Assembly (NCBI RefSeq): GCF_002216775.1
Contig: NZ_CP022315.1
Span: 3,534,001 to 3,598,000 of the forward strand
Reading direction: 5' to 3'
From: Virgibacillus phasianinus
Lineage (GTDB): Bacteria; Bacillota; Bacilli; Bacillales; Amphibacillaceae
Length of the DNA: 64,000 nucleotides
The notes under the pieces were generated by a model that made no database searches, was not told where the DNA came from, and saw only the letters and a list, made by a program, of their open reading frames with translations. Both the position numbers and the translations under genes were made by a program. This document shows, in pieces, positions 52,877 through 61,653 of this stretch (within the stretch, counting starts at the first letter, position 1; every line of letters starts with the position of its first letter).

Positions 52877-54100
52877 ATGGCTAAAATCGGAAAAATAGGG
52901 TTACTTCCGCAAATTTTAATTGCTTTTGTAATCGCAGTCATTGCCGGGATTATCTTTGGACCGGGTATTGCAGTCGTTCAACCATTGGGGGATTTATTTT
53001 TACGCCTTATTCAATTCATTATCGTTCCCTTAATTGCATCTTCTCTGATTGTTGGGGTTGCAAGCACCGGCAACATGAAGACACTTGGAAGAATTGGCGG
53101 AAAAACGATCATCTACTATTTAGTGACCACACTTATTGCAGTTTGCATAGGTCTGGTAGCGGCATTATTATTCTCACCCGGTACCGGTGTTGATATTTCC
53201 TCAGCTGGTAAAATACCTGAAGCAACTGAAACAGGCGGTTTTATCAATGTATTATTAAATATTATACCAACCAATCCTCTCGAGAGTTTATCAAGCGGAA
53301 ATATTTTACAAATTATTTTCTTCTCCCTGTTCTTGGGTATAGGTATTACAATGGTCGGGGAAAAAGCCGAGCCAGTATACCGTTTCTTCGATGGACTTGC
53401 TGAGATCATGTACAAAATAACCTGGGTTATCATGAAATTAATCCCAATTGGAATCTTTGGCTTATTAGCTCCAATCATCGGGGAATACGGACTATCTGTA
53501 TTGCTTCCTTTGATCAAATTGGTTTCAGTTGTCGCTGTTGCCTGTATCGTACATGCACTGATCACTTATTCCATTGCTGTTAAAACGCTTGGTAAAATGA
53601 GTCCAATTCAGTTCTTCAAGGGCATTGCACCGGCCAGTTTAGTAGCATTTAGTACACAGAGCAGTTCCGGAACATTACCGGTCACTATCAAATGTTCCGA
53701 AGATAATTTAGGTGTTTCAAAAAAGATTTCAAGTTTTGTTTTGCCATTAGGCGCGACCATTAATATGGATGGAACATCTTTATATTTAAGTGTTGCAGCC
53801 CTTTTTACAGCACAGGCATATGGAATCGAATTAACTTTTGGACAAATAATGATGATTGTTCTGATTGCAACACTTGGTTCAATCGGGGCTGCTGGAGTAC
53901 CGGGGGCAGGTTTAGTCATGCTAGTATTGGTACTGACCACAGTAAATTTACCGTTAGAAGCGATTGCACTGATAGCAGGAGTTGACCGTTTTATGGATAT
54001 GTTCCGTACCGCTGTAAATATCACGGGTGACGCATCTGGCGCACTAATTATTGACAGGTCCGAGCAAAATGCTGAATCAAGCTCTGCTGTCAGTTCATAA
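52877..54100 (+). CDS. Dicarboxylate/amino-acid:cation symporter (DAACS)
   Basis: 407-residue membrane protein with about eight helices and two re-entrant loops. 'AFSTQSSSGTLPVTIKCSED' is the serine-rich loop HP1 and 'LPLGATINMDGTSLYL' the NMDGT motif that binds Na+ and substrate; 'VDRFMDMFRTAVNITGD' contains the Asp contacting the amino group. Related to GltP/DctA/TcyP. Start at 52877 follows AAAGGAGGTAGTTGTA. Divergent from the racemase operon with 262 bases between, so aspartate- or glutamate-type substrates are likely. Confidence 0.85.
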   Translation: MAKIGKIGLLPQILIAFVIAVIAGIIFGPGIAVVQPLGDLFLRLIQFIIVPLIASSLIVGVASTGNMKTLGRIGGKTIIYYLVTTLIAVCIGLVAALLFSPGTGVDISSAGKIPEATETGGFINVLLNIIPTNPLESLSSGNILQIIFFSLFLGIGITMVGEKAEPVYRFFDGLAEIMYKITWVIMKLIPIGIFGLLAPIIGEYGLSVLLPLIKLVSVVAVACIVHALITYSIAVKTLGKMSPIQFFKGIAPASLVAFSTQSSSGTLPVTIKCSEDNLGVSKKISSFVLPLGATINMDGTSLYLSVAALFTAQAYGIELTFGQIMMIVLIATLGSIGAAGVPGAGLVMLVLVLTTVNLPLEAIALIAGVDRFMDMFRTAVNITGDASGALIIDRSEQNAESSSAVSS

Positions 54101-54112
54101 GAAAATCCCATA

Positions 54113-54270
54113 AAAGGGGCTGAGACAAAAGTGATTCAGTCATAGAGAAATCCGAACTATGATTCAAAATTCTTTGATTAGAATTTGACGTAGTTCGGAT
54201 TTTTTTTTGCACTTTAAGAAAGCATAAATCTTTATCGGTATAAGATATAAAAAAATCTAAGATTCAGTGC
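54113..54270. repeat. IS-derived intergenic repeat (copy C)
   Basis: 'AAAGGGGCTGAGACAAAAG' then 'ATCCGAACTATGATTC' and a matching 'GTAGTTCGGATTTTTTTTT' form a stem that may also end the symporter transcript. The same modules occur at 21.84 and 37.20 kb. Confidence 0.55.
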
Positions 54271-54273
54271 CCT

Positions 54274-54612
54274 TATACGAGGCCACTGAAAAAGGTAAAT
54301 ATAGCACAAAATAGGTGGATCTATGACCGCATCTTGAATATACTGCGCGCACCTTAGGGCGAGTGACGAGCCTCCTTGCCCCGGCAAGGGGTAGCCGACG
54401 TTGCCCGCAAAGGGCGGTTTTAGTCGGGCTTCATTAACTCCGTCCTACGGGGTCTCGCCGATCTCTTACTTCCCGCAGGACAAGGAAAGCTCCCTTGAGA
54501 AACATCGCATGCAGAAAAAGTGGGTTTCTTTTTCAAGGAGTCTCCGTATATTCAAGATGCTAAGTTAAGGTGAATAGCTAAATTTATAAAATCCACCACT
54601 TTTTCAGTGCCC
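54274..54612. repeat. Foldback element with inverted ends
   Basis: Left end 'CACTGAAAAAGGTAAATATA' then 'GTGGAT' and 'GCATCTTGAATATAC'; right end has 'GTATATTCAAGATGC', then 'ATCCACCACTTTTTCAGTG', the inverse. The interior contains further GC-rich palindromes. The left end and inner module are also in the 21.48-21.87 kb repeat. Together with copy C it fills the 54101-54616 gap. Confidence 0.6.
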
Positions 54613-54616
54613 TTCT

Positions 54617-55861
54617 TTATACAAGGGTATTTTTCTCAACCTTGCCATTTTTGATTACTACCTGAACCGTATTGTTATCAGCAAGCGAATAAATGTCTTC
54701 TAAAGGATTACCTTTAACGATAATTATATCGGCCAGCTTATCTTGTTCAAGCGTTCCAACTTTGTCTTCCCAGCCTAAACATTCAGCAGCCGTTTTTGTG
54801 GAAGCGACAATTGTTTCCATTGGTGACATGCCAATATCGGCCATTAACCCAAGTTCTCTTAAATTTGTGCCGTGTTTCATTACACCTGCATCCGTTCCCA
54901 TGGCAATTTTAACTCCAGCTTTATGTGCCTTAGCAATGCTTGCCATATGATGTTCGATGACTTCCTTCGATTTAACTACGGCAGTTTCCGGCATTCCCAC
55001 ATCTTTTGCCGTCTCAAGAACTGCAACAGGGGCAAGCAGTGTAGGTACTAAAAATGTACCGTTTTCTTTCATCAGTTCAATTGCCTCATCGTCCAAAAAG
55101 ATACCATGTTCAATCGAATGAATCCCCGCTTTCACCGCATTCTTTATACCTTCTGCACCTTGCGCGTGTGCCATTACTTTTACACCTTTTCGAAAGAGGC
55201 TTTCCTCCACAATTACCTTTAATTCTTCTAAAGAGAATTGAGTAAATTCGGGATGGTCGGTTGCGCTTAAGACACCACCAGTTGCATGGACTTTAATAAC
55301 TTCTGCACCAGCACGCAGCATTTCGCGCGTTTTCTTTCGTACTTCTTCAACACCATCACACTTCCCATCAGGCATGCCAGGATATCCAGACGGCATGAGA
55401 TCTACTGTGTTACCAGAAACAGTATATCCATCCCCATGGCCTCCCGTGATGGTCAATGCATTAATACTGAGTTGTAATCTTGGTCCAGCGATCAAACCTT
55501 CCTCCACTGCTTTTTTAACACCTAGGTCTGTACCTAACGCATCACGTACTGAGGTAATACCTGCATGCAAGGTATTTTCCAGATACTTGGCTGCCTGGTA
55601 GTACATAAATGAAAAGGGTCTTGCCAATCTGTCAGCAATTGGTGCAAATTCCATCATCATGTGCACATGTGAATCGATAATACCCGGCATAATCGTCCCG
55701 CCTTGTGCATCAACGATCACTTCATCCCCTGTTTGTGTGTAGTTTGTTTCATTACCAATAAAGACAATCCGGTCATCCTCTACTACAACAACCGAACCTT
55801 CTTTTGGTTCTCCACCCTTACCATCAATTAATAATCCGTTTTTAATAATCGTTTTTGCCAT
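54617..55861 (-). CDS. Amidohydrolase-family metal-dependent hydrolase (prolidase-like)
   Basis: 414-residue TIM-barrel amidohydrolase. 'IMPGIIDSHVHMMMEFAP' has the HxH metal ligands, 'VIKVHATGGVLSATDHPEF' the (carboxylated) Lys, 'KVMAHAQGAEGIKNAVKAG' and 'SIEHGIFLDDEA' the histidines, and 'KIAMGTDAGVMKHGTNLREL' the catalytic Asp. The pattern is that of the Xaa-Pro dipeptidase/imidazolonepropionase-related group. Start at 55861 gives 8-base spacing to GGGGG. It follows the permease gene by a few bases, so uptake and hydrolysis of one compound is likely. Confidence 0.8.
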   Translation of the reverse strand: MAKTIIKNGLLIDGKGGEPKEGSVVVVEDDRIVFIGNETNYTQTGDEVIVDAQGGTIMPGIIDSHVHMMMEFAPIADRLARPFSFMYYQAAKYLENTLHAGITSVRDALGTDLGVKKAVEEGLIAGPRLQLSINALTITGGHGDGYTVSGNTVDLMPSGYPGMPDGKCDGVEEVRKKTREMLRAGAEVIKVHATGGVLSATDHPEFTQFSLEELKVIVEESLFRKGVKVMAHAQGAEGIKNAVKAGIHSIEHGIFLDDEAIELMKENGTFLVPTLLAPVAVLETAKDVGMPETAVVKSKEVIEHHMASIAKAHKAGVKIAMGTDAGVMKHGTNLRELGLMADIGMSPMETIVASTKTAAECLGWEDKVGTLEQDKLADIIIVKGNPLEDIYSLADNNTVQVVIKNGKVEKNTLV

Positions 55862-55876
55862 TTTCATAACCCCCAT

Positions 55877-57046
55877 TTATAATGTTTGAACTAATAATCC
55901 TGCAATAATTACTGAAGCAATTGTTACGGTAGTGAATCCGCCAATTAACATAGGCGTTAGTAATTCATTAAAAATAATTTTTTCCTCATGTTCGTTCCTG
56001 GCAACACTTCTGCTAACTTCCTCACAAAGAATATAATCACCTGGGAAACCAAACAGCGCTGTTAATGCTACAGGCATTGCTTTAAATGGATGCCATTTTA
56101 CTATTTTTGCCGCGAGATAACCTCCAAGTGCGATGCCAAATGTGCCAAGCAGTAAAATTAACAAAATGCTTGGTAAATTAGTGATTACATCTTGTGGCGT
56201 TACATCCGCCATTGTTCCAATCACAACAAAAATAATCCCCATCATTGTAATAGTAAATGAATTCGACCTTTCCAGCGATTTTGTTTCAAACAGACCAAGT
56301 TTGACACCAACCAGTCCTATTGCCAAACACCATAAACTGTAATGAATTGGGGTAAATTCCCCAAGAAAAACTCCAACTGCTGCACCAACAAATACAAAAA
56401 ATAATTTTAAAGTCGCACTGGATTTAATTGGACCGGATTTTCCATTGTGCACTTCTTCTTCGTTAGATTCAACAGCACTGGCGATCTGCTCGAATGTCCC
56501 ATCATCCATTTGGCGCCGCAATTTAATAGCGTATCTTCTCATGAAGTTCATCGCCAGTGGCATACCAAGCACTCCCTGAAATGCAACGACTAGAGCAGGT
56601 ATAACAATAATGCTAGTCAGGCCAAGTTCAGTTAGCTTCTCTGAAGTAATGATTAATGCAATAATTCCCCCACTGATTGGACCAAAACCAGCAACTGCTG
56701 TCGGATAGTCAAAAATTAATGGAACAATTGTCAACAGCAGGATCCCCGCCACAACAATGCCACTTAAGGCAATAACTACCGCTTTCAGCTGACTTCTAAG
56801 AATGGAGAAGGGAATCAACGTACCCATATGCAAGATTGCCGGACCAATTAAAATGGCCCCTAGCGCTGGAAAAGTGGATTTTTCCAAAATATCATCAGGA
56901 AAAATGCCTGTCCAAGAACAGACCAGAAAGCCTACCATTGCCGTTAGCAGCATTGGAATTCTAGCTCTTGACACAATGGACAGCCACTCCCCAAGTGCAA
57001 TTAAAGCAAAAATTAACACTGTAGCTATTAGTGGATTGCTTAACAT
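55877..57046 (-). CDS. Polytopic membrane protein, probable permease
   Basis: 389 residues with about ten hydrophobic helices and one hydrophilic loop (about residues 185-210, 'SAVESNEEEVHNGKSG'). Glycine-rich half-helices ('VAGFGPISGGIIALIITSEK' and 'ALFGFPGDYILCEEVSRSVA') recall GltS-type or other secondary transporters, but I cannot name the family. First gene of a two-gene operon with the amidohydrolase. The promoter region resembles that of the symporter gene at 60.28 kb. 'AGAGGAGGGTTTTT' precedes the ATG. Confidence 0.65.
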   Translation of the reverse strand: MLSNPLIATVLIFALIALGEWLSIVSRARIPMLLTAMVGFLVCSWTGIFPDDILEKSTFPALGAILIGPAILHMGTLIPFSILRSQLKAVVIALSGIVVAGILLLTIVPLIFDYPTAVAGFGPISGGIIALIITSEKLTELGLTSIIVIPALVVAFQGVLGMPLAMNFMRRYAIKLRRQMDDGTFEQIASAVESNEEEVHNGKSGPIKSSATLKLFFVFVGAAVGVFLGEFTPIHYSLWCLAIGLVGVKLGLFETKSLERSNSFTITMMGIIFVVIGTMADVTPQDVITNLPSILLILLLGTFGIALGGYLAAKIVKWHPFKAMPVALTALFGFPGDYILCEEVSRSVARNEHEEKIIFNELLTPMLIGGFTTVTIASVIIAGLLVQTL

Positions 57047-57080
57047 AAAAACCCTCCTCTTGATGCGGTAAATTTTTAAT

Positions 57081-57146
57081 AATATATCACCTCAAAGTCA
57101 ATTTGTCTACGCCGTTTTCAGATTATTTATTACTGTGGAATTATTT
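57081..57146 (-). promoter_or_regulatory. Promoter and conserved upstream box of the permease operon
   Basis: Minus-strand TAGACA, 17-base spacer, TATATT. The spacer ends 'GAGGTGA' and the upstream block is 'AGTAATAAATAATCTGAAAA'. The same arrangement lies at 60316-60384. Confidence 0.6.
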
Positions 57147-57339
57147 GAATTTGAATAACTTTTGTAACCTTGCACCATAACAAAACTGTAATAGCAATAA
57201 AGTAAGCGGTTACCAATTTTAGCTTTTAGAGACCTACTATTTCCACGAATTGGGTGGGAAAATTTTTTACTTTTATGAAAAGCAGAATCTCCCCGGGACC
57301 ATATTGAGATAAAGGGAACAAACACAATCACCGCGGTGT

Positions 57340-57465
57340 GTTGAGTCTCAAACCGGCTAAACTCGGGATGCAGCTATTTTTCTCCCGAGTTGGGCTTGCT
57401 CTCTCCAAGTTCCACCTACTCCTGCCCAAGCTCCGTACTCCCTTGCCCGACTTCAACCTGCCTTA
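57340..57465. repeat. Degenerate short-repeat region
   Basis: Variants of 'CTCCCGAGTTGGGC', 'CTCCAAGTTCCACC', 'GCCCAAGCTCCG' and 'GCCCGACTTCAACC' follow each other at about 20-base steps, like the region at 100-262. Non-coding; directly abuts the IS element. Confidence 0.4.
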
Positions 57466-59154
57466 GTTGAAAAAAGAGGCTGGGACATAACTAGCCAAAA
57501 ATAACTTAAAAATGGTTCTGATCATCGGTTTTTGATGATCAGAACCATTTTTCGTTGGATTGTCTTGATTATCTAGTGGTTGTTTTGTCTTCATGGCGGT
57601 GTACTTCCTCAAGTTTACCGCCATGAATGCAAATCCTATTTCACTTTCTACTTTCTCTTTACCTCGTACAGACATACGAGTGAAGCACAAATTAGCCTTC
57701 AGAAATCCAAAGACTGGCTCCACATCGATTTTACGATTGCCGTAAATTTCACCAGTTTTCTCTTCCGAAAGCAGTTGCTTAATGTATTCTTTTTGTTGTT
57801 CCCATTTTTCGTTGTAATAAATTCTTCGATTATTTCCTTCCTTCGCTTTGGTGCATTGGGAACGCAATGGACAACCTGAACAGTCCTCAGACTCATAAAC
57901 TTTAAACGATCGTGTTAGTCCGTATTTATCTGTTCGATTGGACATGTGGCTGAACATTAATTGTTTTCCATTTGGACAGGTAAACGTATCGTCTTCATTA
58001 TTATATTCCCAATTGGCTGTATGGAAAGCGTTATTCTTATGCTTCTTTTTCTTCTCTTTTCGATACTGGTTATAGGTAATCAGCGGTGTGCGTTTTCGAT
58101 TCTCGATGACATCTTCGTAGTTTTGTTCACTACCATATCCTGCGTCAGCCACGATGTGCTTTGGCAGCTTAAAGTAATTATTTTCTATGTTATCCAGAAA
58201 TGGAATGAAGGTGCGAGTATCTGTCGGATTTGGGAATACATCATAAGCGAGCACATATTGTCCTTCGGTTGCAGCCTGCACATTATACCCAGCTTTCAGC
58301 TGGCCGTTCTTCATATAATCATCTTTCATTCGCATAAAAGTGGCATCATGATCCGTCTTCGAATAACTATTGCGTTCTCCGAAGATCTCCATGTCTTTTT
58401 GGTATTTCTGTTTTCGCGCCAAATAATCCTTGAATTGTTTGCGGTATTGTTTCGGTGCTTTACGGTCAGACCGTAGTTTTTTACGTGCGCTTACGTCTTC
58501 ACTCGCTTCTATTTTCTTGTCATACGCTTCTACCTTGCCATCCAGCTGCTCCACTACTTTTTCGAGTTCTTTCGTGGACAGTTCCTCCAGGCTTTCCCGT
58601 TCGATTTCCGGAAGAATTTCTTTCTCCAATAATTCATCATACATTTGGTTGGATTTTTCCACCAAATTAGCACTGTACCTTTCAACCGATTTCCGCCATA
58701 CAAACGTAAATTTATTGGCATTCGCTTCAATCTTGGTTCCATCAATAAAAATCGCTTCTTCATCAATTTGTTTTTCTTCCACTAGCTGACAACGGAATTG
58801 CACAAAACATTGACGCAGTAGTTCTTTCACCTCTGGATGCACACGAAAACGATTGATTGTACGATAACTTGGTTCATAACCTTGCGCTAACCACATCATA
58901 CGCACACTATCTTTAAGTAACCCTTCCATTTTTCTTCCAGAAAAAACCGACTGCGTGTAGGCACATAAGATAATTTTCATCATCATTTGTGGGTGATAGG
59001 CTGGACATCCAGTTTCACGGGAAAAGGCAGCGAATGCTTCCTCCGGAATCTGTGTTACAACATCATTTACTGCATAGGCAATATCATTTTTGTCCAATTT
59101 TATTTCTAAATCTAAAGGCAACACCACTTGATTTATGTTATAATTTTTAAACAT
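57463..59154 (-). CDS. IS1182-family transposase
   Basis: 563-residue DDE transposase, apparently intact. An N-terminal DUF772-type domain ('PAYHPQMMMKIILCAYTQSV', 'GYEPSYRTINRFRVHPEV') is followed by 'IDEEAIFIDGTKIEANANKF' with the first catalytic Asp, 'KHIVADAGYGSEQNYEDV' with the second, and 'RKIDVEPVFGFLKANLCFTR' with the Glu. A CxxC-type cluster lies at 'SEDCSGCPLRSQCTKAKEG'. The last codon and stop fall just outside the terminal repeat, in flanking DNA. A ribosome site (GGAGGG) precedes the ATG. Confidence 0.9.
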   Translation of the reverse strand: MFKNYNINQVVLPLDLEIKLDKNDIAYAVNDVVTQIPEEAFAAFSRETGCPAYHPQMMMKIILCAYTQSVFSGRKMEGLLKDSVRMMWLAQGYEPSYRTINRFRVHPEVKELLRQCFVQFRCQLVEEKQIDEEAIFIDGTKIEANANKFTFVWRKSVERYSANLVEKSNQMYDELLEKEILPEIERESLEELSTKELEKVVEQLDGKVEAYDKKIEASEDVSARKKLRSDRKAPKQYRKQFKDYLARKQKYQKDMEIFGERNSYSKTDHDATFMRMKDDYMKNGQLKAGYNVQAATEGQYVLAYDVFPNPTDTRTFIPFLDNIENNYFKLPKHIVADAGYGSEQNYEDVIENRKRTPLITYNQYRKEKKKKHKNNAFHTANWEYNNEDDTFTCPNGKQLMFSHMSNRTDKYGLTRSFKVYESEDCSGCPLRSQCTKAKEGNNRRIYYNEKWEQQKEYIKQLLSEEKTGEIYGNRKIDVEPVFGFLKANLCFTRMSVRGKEKVESEIGFAFMAVNLRKYTAMKTKQPLDNQDNPTKNGSDHQKPMIRTIFKLFLASYVPASFFN

Positions 59155-59317
59155 AAGAATCCCTCCGATAATTATTGTGTGGTTACTTTAATTCTATCAA
59201 AGGGGATTCTTTTTGTTTAGTAAAAATAAACGATTATATAAAAAAAGCGTGGTATGTCACCTGAACGGTGAGTGCCACGCTTTTTTATTTACTGGGTTTT
59301 GTCCCAGCCTCTTTTTT
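57470..59317 (-). mobile_element. IS1182-family insertion sequence
   Basis: 1.85 kb element. Inverted ends are 'AAAAAAGAGGCTGGGACA' at 57470-57487 and its complement at 59300-59317, with further similarity inside (TAAC/AAAC). It carries one transposase gene. Two strong subterminal hairpins occur: 'AAAATGGTTCTGATCATC' with its inverse (57508-57552) and 'AAAAAGCGTGG'/'CCACGCTTTTT' with inner 'TCACC'/'GGTGA' (59240-59288). No clear target duplication could be recognised. Confidence 0.8.
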
Positions 59318-59318
59318 A

Positions 59319-60284
59319 TTAGGCGGTTCTTTGATTATGGTCTGTAGGCGGTGTGGCGGATTCACTATTTTTCCCCCACCACGTCGCCAGAATCGGACCT
59401 GAGATATTATGCCAAACACTGAAGATGGCGCTTGGAACTGCGGCTATTGGTGAAAAATAGGCAAGTGCTAATGTAGCGCCAAGACCGGAATTTTGCATGC
59501 CAACCTCAATGGAAACAGCTTTTTGATCGTAAAAGTCCAGTTTAAAGGTTTTCGCAGCAGCAAAACCGAGCGCAAGCCCTAATACATTATGTAAGACAAC
59601 TACAGCGAAAATTAGTAAGCCCTCTTTGACAATGTTTTCGGTATTCACCGCAACTACTGCTGATGCTACTGCGACAATCCCAATTACGGAAACCAGTGGT
59701 AATGCAGCCACACTTTTTTCTACTTGTTTACGGAATAATAAACGGATTACAATCCCAAGTACAATCGGGATCACCACTATTTTTACAATCGACAGGAACA
59801 TACTTCCAGCCGATACAGGCAGCCACTTACTTGCGAGAAGCAAAGTTAGTGCAGGTGTTAGAACCGGTGCAAGTAATGTTGAAACGGCCGTTACCGATAC
59901 AGAAAGAGCTGTATTTCCTTTAGCTAGAAAAGTCATAACATTAGAGGCCGTACCACCAGGACAGCATCCCACTAATATAACGCCCACCGCAACCTCTGCG
60001 GGAAGTTGAAAAACGGTTGCCAGTCCATATGCAAGGAGCGGCATGATGATAAACTGAGCTAACACCGTAATAAGCACACTTTTCGGTGCCTGAAAAACTG
60101 CCTTAAAGTCACTTAATGAGAGCGTAAGCCCCATTCCAAACATGATAACTCCAAGCAGTAACGCTATATGGGGTGCAATCCATGTAAAACCACCAGGTAA
60201 AAAGAAACTTACAATAGCAAATAAAATAACCCATAATGCAAATGTATTGCCAGCAAAACTGCTGATTTTCTCCAATGTCTTCAA
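59319..60284 (-). CDS. Bile-acid:Na+ symporter (BASS) family transporter
   Basis: 321 residues with nine or ten membrane helices. '[20 protein letters not shown]', '[20 protein letters not shown]' (the core Na+ site region) and '[20 protein letters not shown]' are the BASS-family signatures; YocS of Bacillus subtilis is the nearest pattern I recall. Bacterial members carry organic anions such as pantoate. Substrate unknown. The IS element ends one base after its stop codon. Its promoter region matches that of the permease operon at 57.08 kb. Confidence 0.85.
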   Translation of the reverse strand: MKTLEKISSFAGNTFALWVILFAIVSFFLPGGFTWIAPHIALLLGVIMFGMGLTLSLSDFKAVFQAPKSVLITVLAQFIIMPLLAYGLATVFQLPAEVAVGVILVGCCPGGTASNVMTFLAKGNTALSVSVTAVSTLLAPVLTPALTLLLASKWLPVSAGSMFLSIVKIVVIPIVLGIVIRLLFRKQVEKSVAALPLVSVIGIVAVASAVVAVNTENIVKEGLLIFAVVVLHNVLGLALGFAAAKTFKLDFYDQKAVSIEVGMQNSGLGATLALAYFSPIAAVPSAIFSVWHNISGPILATWWGKNSESATPPTDHNQRTA

Positions 60285-60315
60285 AATAGACCCTCCTTCA
60301 AAATAAATTCTTATT

Positions 60316-60384
60316 AATATATCACCTCGGAATTGGTTTGTCCACAGTTTTTTCAGACTATTGATTACTATTAGAATAATTATT
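60316..60384 (-). promoter_or_regulatory. Promoter and conserved upstream box of the BASS gene
   Basis: Minus-strand TGGACA, 17-base spacer ending 'GAGGTGA', TATATT; upstream 'AGTAATCAATAGTCTGAAAA'. Nearly the same as at 57081-57146. Confidence 0.6.
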
Positions 60385-60477
60385 ATTGAGGGATGGAAAA
60401 ATAAAACGTGGTCTTTTCAGTAATGGGAGCGATTACATTTTTTATAAAGAATGAGAGTGAAGATACTATTAAAAATT

Positions 60478-60505
60478 TGGACGCCACTCCTCAGGCAGCG
60501 TCGTA
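60478..60505 (-). terminator. Possible terminator of the aromatic operon
   Basis: On the minus strand 'GACGC'/'GCGTC' enclose 'CCT'/'AGG'-type pairing, followed by 'CAAATTTTT'. Short stem, so only moderate support. Confidence 0.4.
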
Positions 60506-60526
60506 AAATACCAAATAAAAAATCTC

Positions 60527-61630
60527 TTAGGCCGCTTCATATGTCTTATAATCATTATGATTTAGCAAGACTTGTGCCTTGGAACGATCCTCATCCTTCT
60601 GAAAACTAATTCGCAGAACGCCAAGCAACCCTTCCCTGGATTCAATTATATGCAGGTTCGTAATACTAATTTCATGTTCCGCCAGTAATGAGGTAATTCC
60701 TGCAATTGCACCTGGCACGTCCATTACATCCACATAGAGATCATAGTAGGAGGGAATCGCTCCTTTCGAACGGACTGGTAGCGAATCCCGGTATTCCTTT
60801 GCTTCTTCAAAGAAACGATTAACTGCCAGTTCATCTTCGTCCCTTAAGACCTGCTGGATCCTGCGCATTTCCGTCATCCAGTCTTCCAATAAGTCCAGTA
60901 GATTAAGACGATTTTGTTTGACAATGTCTTTCCACATAATCGGACTGCTGGACGCAATCCGGGTTACATCCCGAAAACCCCCCGCGGCTAACAGGCTGAT
61001 AAGCGAATTTTTATCGGAATATTTTTTGGCCTGGTTAACCAAACTCGCTGCAATAATATGGGGGAAATGGCTAATAACACCTGTAATATAGTCATGTTCT
61101 TCTGTATCTAATACTAGGAAATGGGCCTTTGCTCCGGAAAGCCATTGCTGCAGCTCCTCTAATTTGCGGGATGGTGTATCAGCAAGCGGTGTTAATACAT
61201 AGTACGCATTTTCAAATAAATGGGCCTTTGCGCTTTCCACACCAGCCTTATGGGAACCTGCCATCGGATGTCCGCCGATAAGCGTTATCCCCTCATCGCG
61301 CAAATCGCAAGCTAGCTCCATAATTCTGCCTTTCGTACTCCCTGTATCCGTAATCAGAACATCTTCTTTTAAAGCAAAACCCGCTAATTGCTTTACTAGT
61401 TTTTCCATTTCCAGTACCGGTGTTGAAAGGATAATAACATCAGCTAATTCGGCTCCCTGGCGAAAGGATTCAACCTTTTCATCAATTACATTGCGTGCAT
61501 GTGCTATCTCCATTCCACTTTTTTTCACATCGAAGCCATAAATCGTTGCATCAGGATGTTTACTTTTAATTGCGAGGGCTAAAGAACCTCCAATTAATCC
61601 TAGTCCCACTATAAATACATTTCCATGCAT
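60527..61630 (-). CDS. tyrA: Prephenate dehydrogenase with ACT domain
   Basis: 367-residue enzyme oxidising prephenate to 4-hydroxyphenylpyruvate for tyrosine. 'VFIVGLGLIGGSLALAIKSK' is the NAD loop, 'GGHPMAGSHKAGVESAKAHL' the prephenate-binding and catalytic His region, and the last 75 residues an ACT domain ('VDVMDVPGAIAGITSLLAEH') that likely senses tyrosine. Third gene of the aroA-hisC-tyrA operon, 23 bases after hisC. Length matches Bacillus TyrA. Confidence 0.93.
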   Translation of the reverse strand: MHGNVFIVGLGLIGGSLALAIKSKHPDATIYGFDVKKSGMEIAHARNVIDEKVESFRQGAELADVIILSTPVLEMEKLVKQLAGFALKEDVLITDTGSTKGRIMELACDLRDEGITLIGGHPMAGSHKAGVESAKAHLFENAYYVLTPLADTPSRKLEELQQWLSGAKAHFLVLDTEEHDYITGVISHFPHIIAASLVNQAKKYSDKNSLISLLAAGGFRDVTRIASSSPIMWKDIVKQNRLNLLDLLEDWMTEMRRIQQVLRDEDELAVNRFFEEAKEYRDSLPVRSKGAIPSYYDLYVDVMDVPGAIAGITSLLAEHEISITNLHIIESREGLLGVLRISFQKDEDRSKAQVLLNHNDYKTYEAA

Positions 61631-61653
61631 GAAAAGCCCTCCTGTTTATGGTG

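Noticed and set aside
57961-58789. Long plus-strand ORFs of up to 171 codons
   Set aside because: They are antisense to the intact transposase gene, lack ribosome sites and have no recognisable domains.
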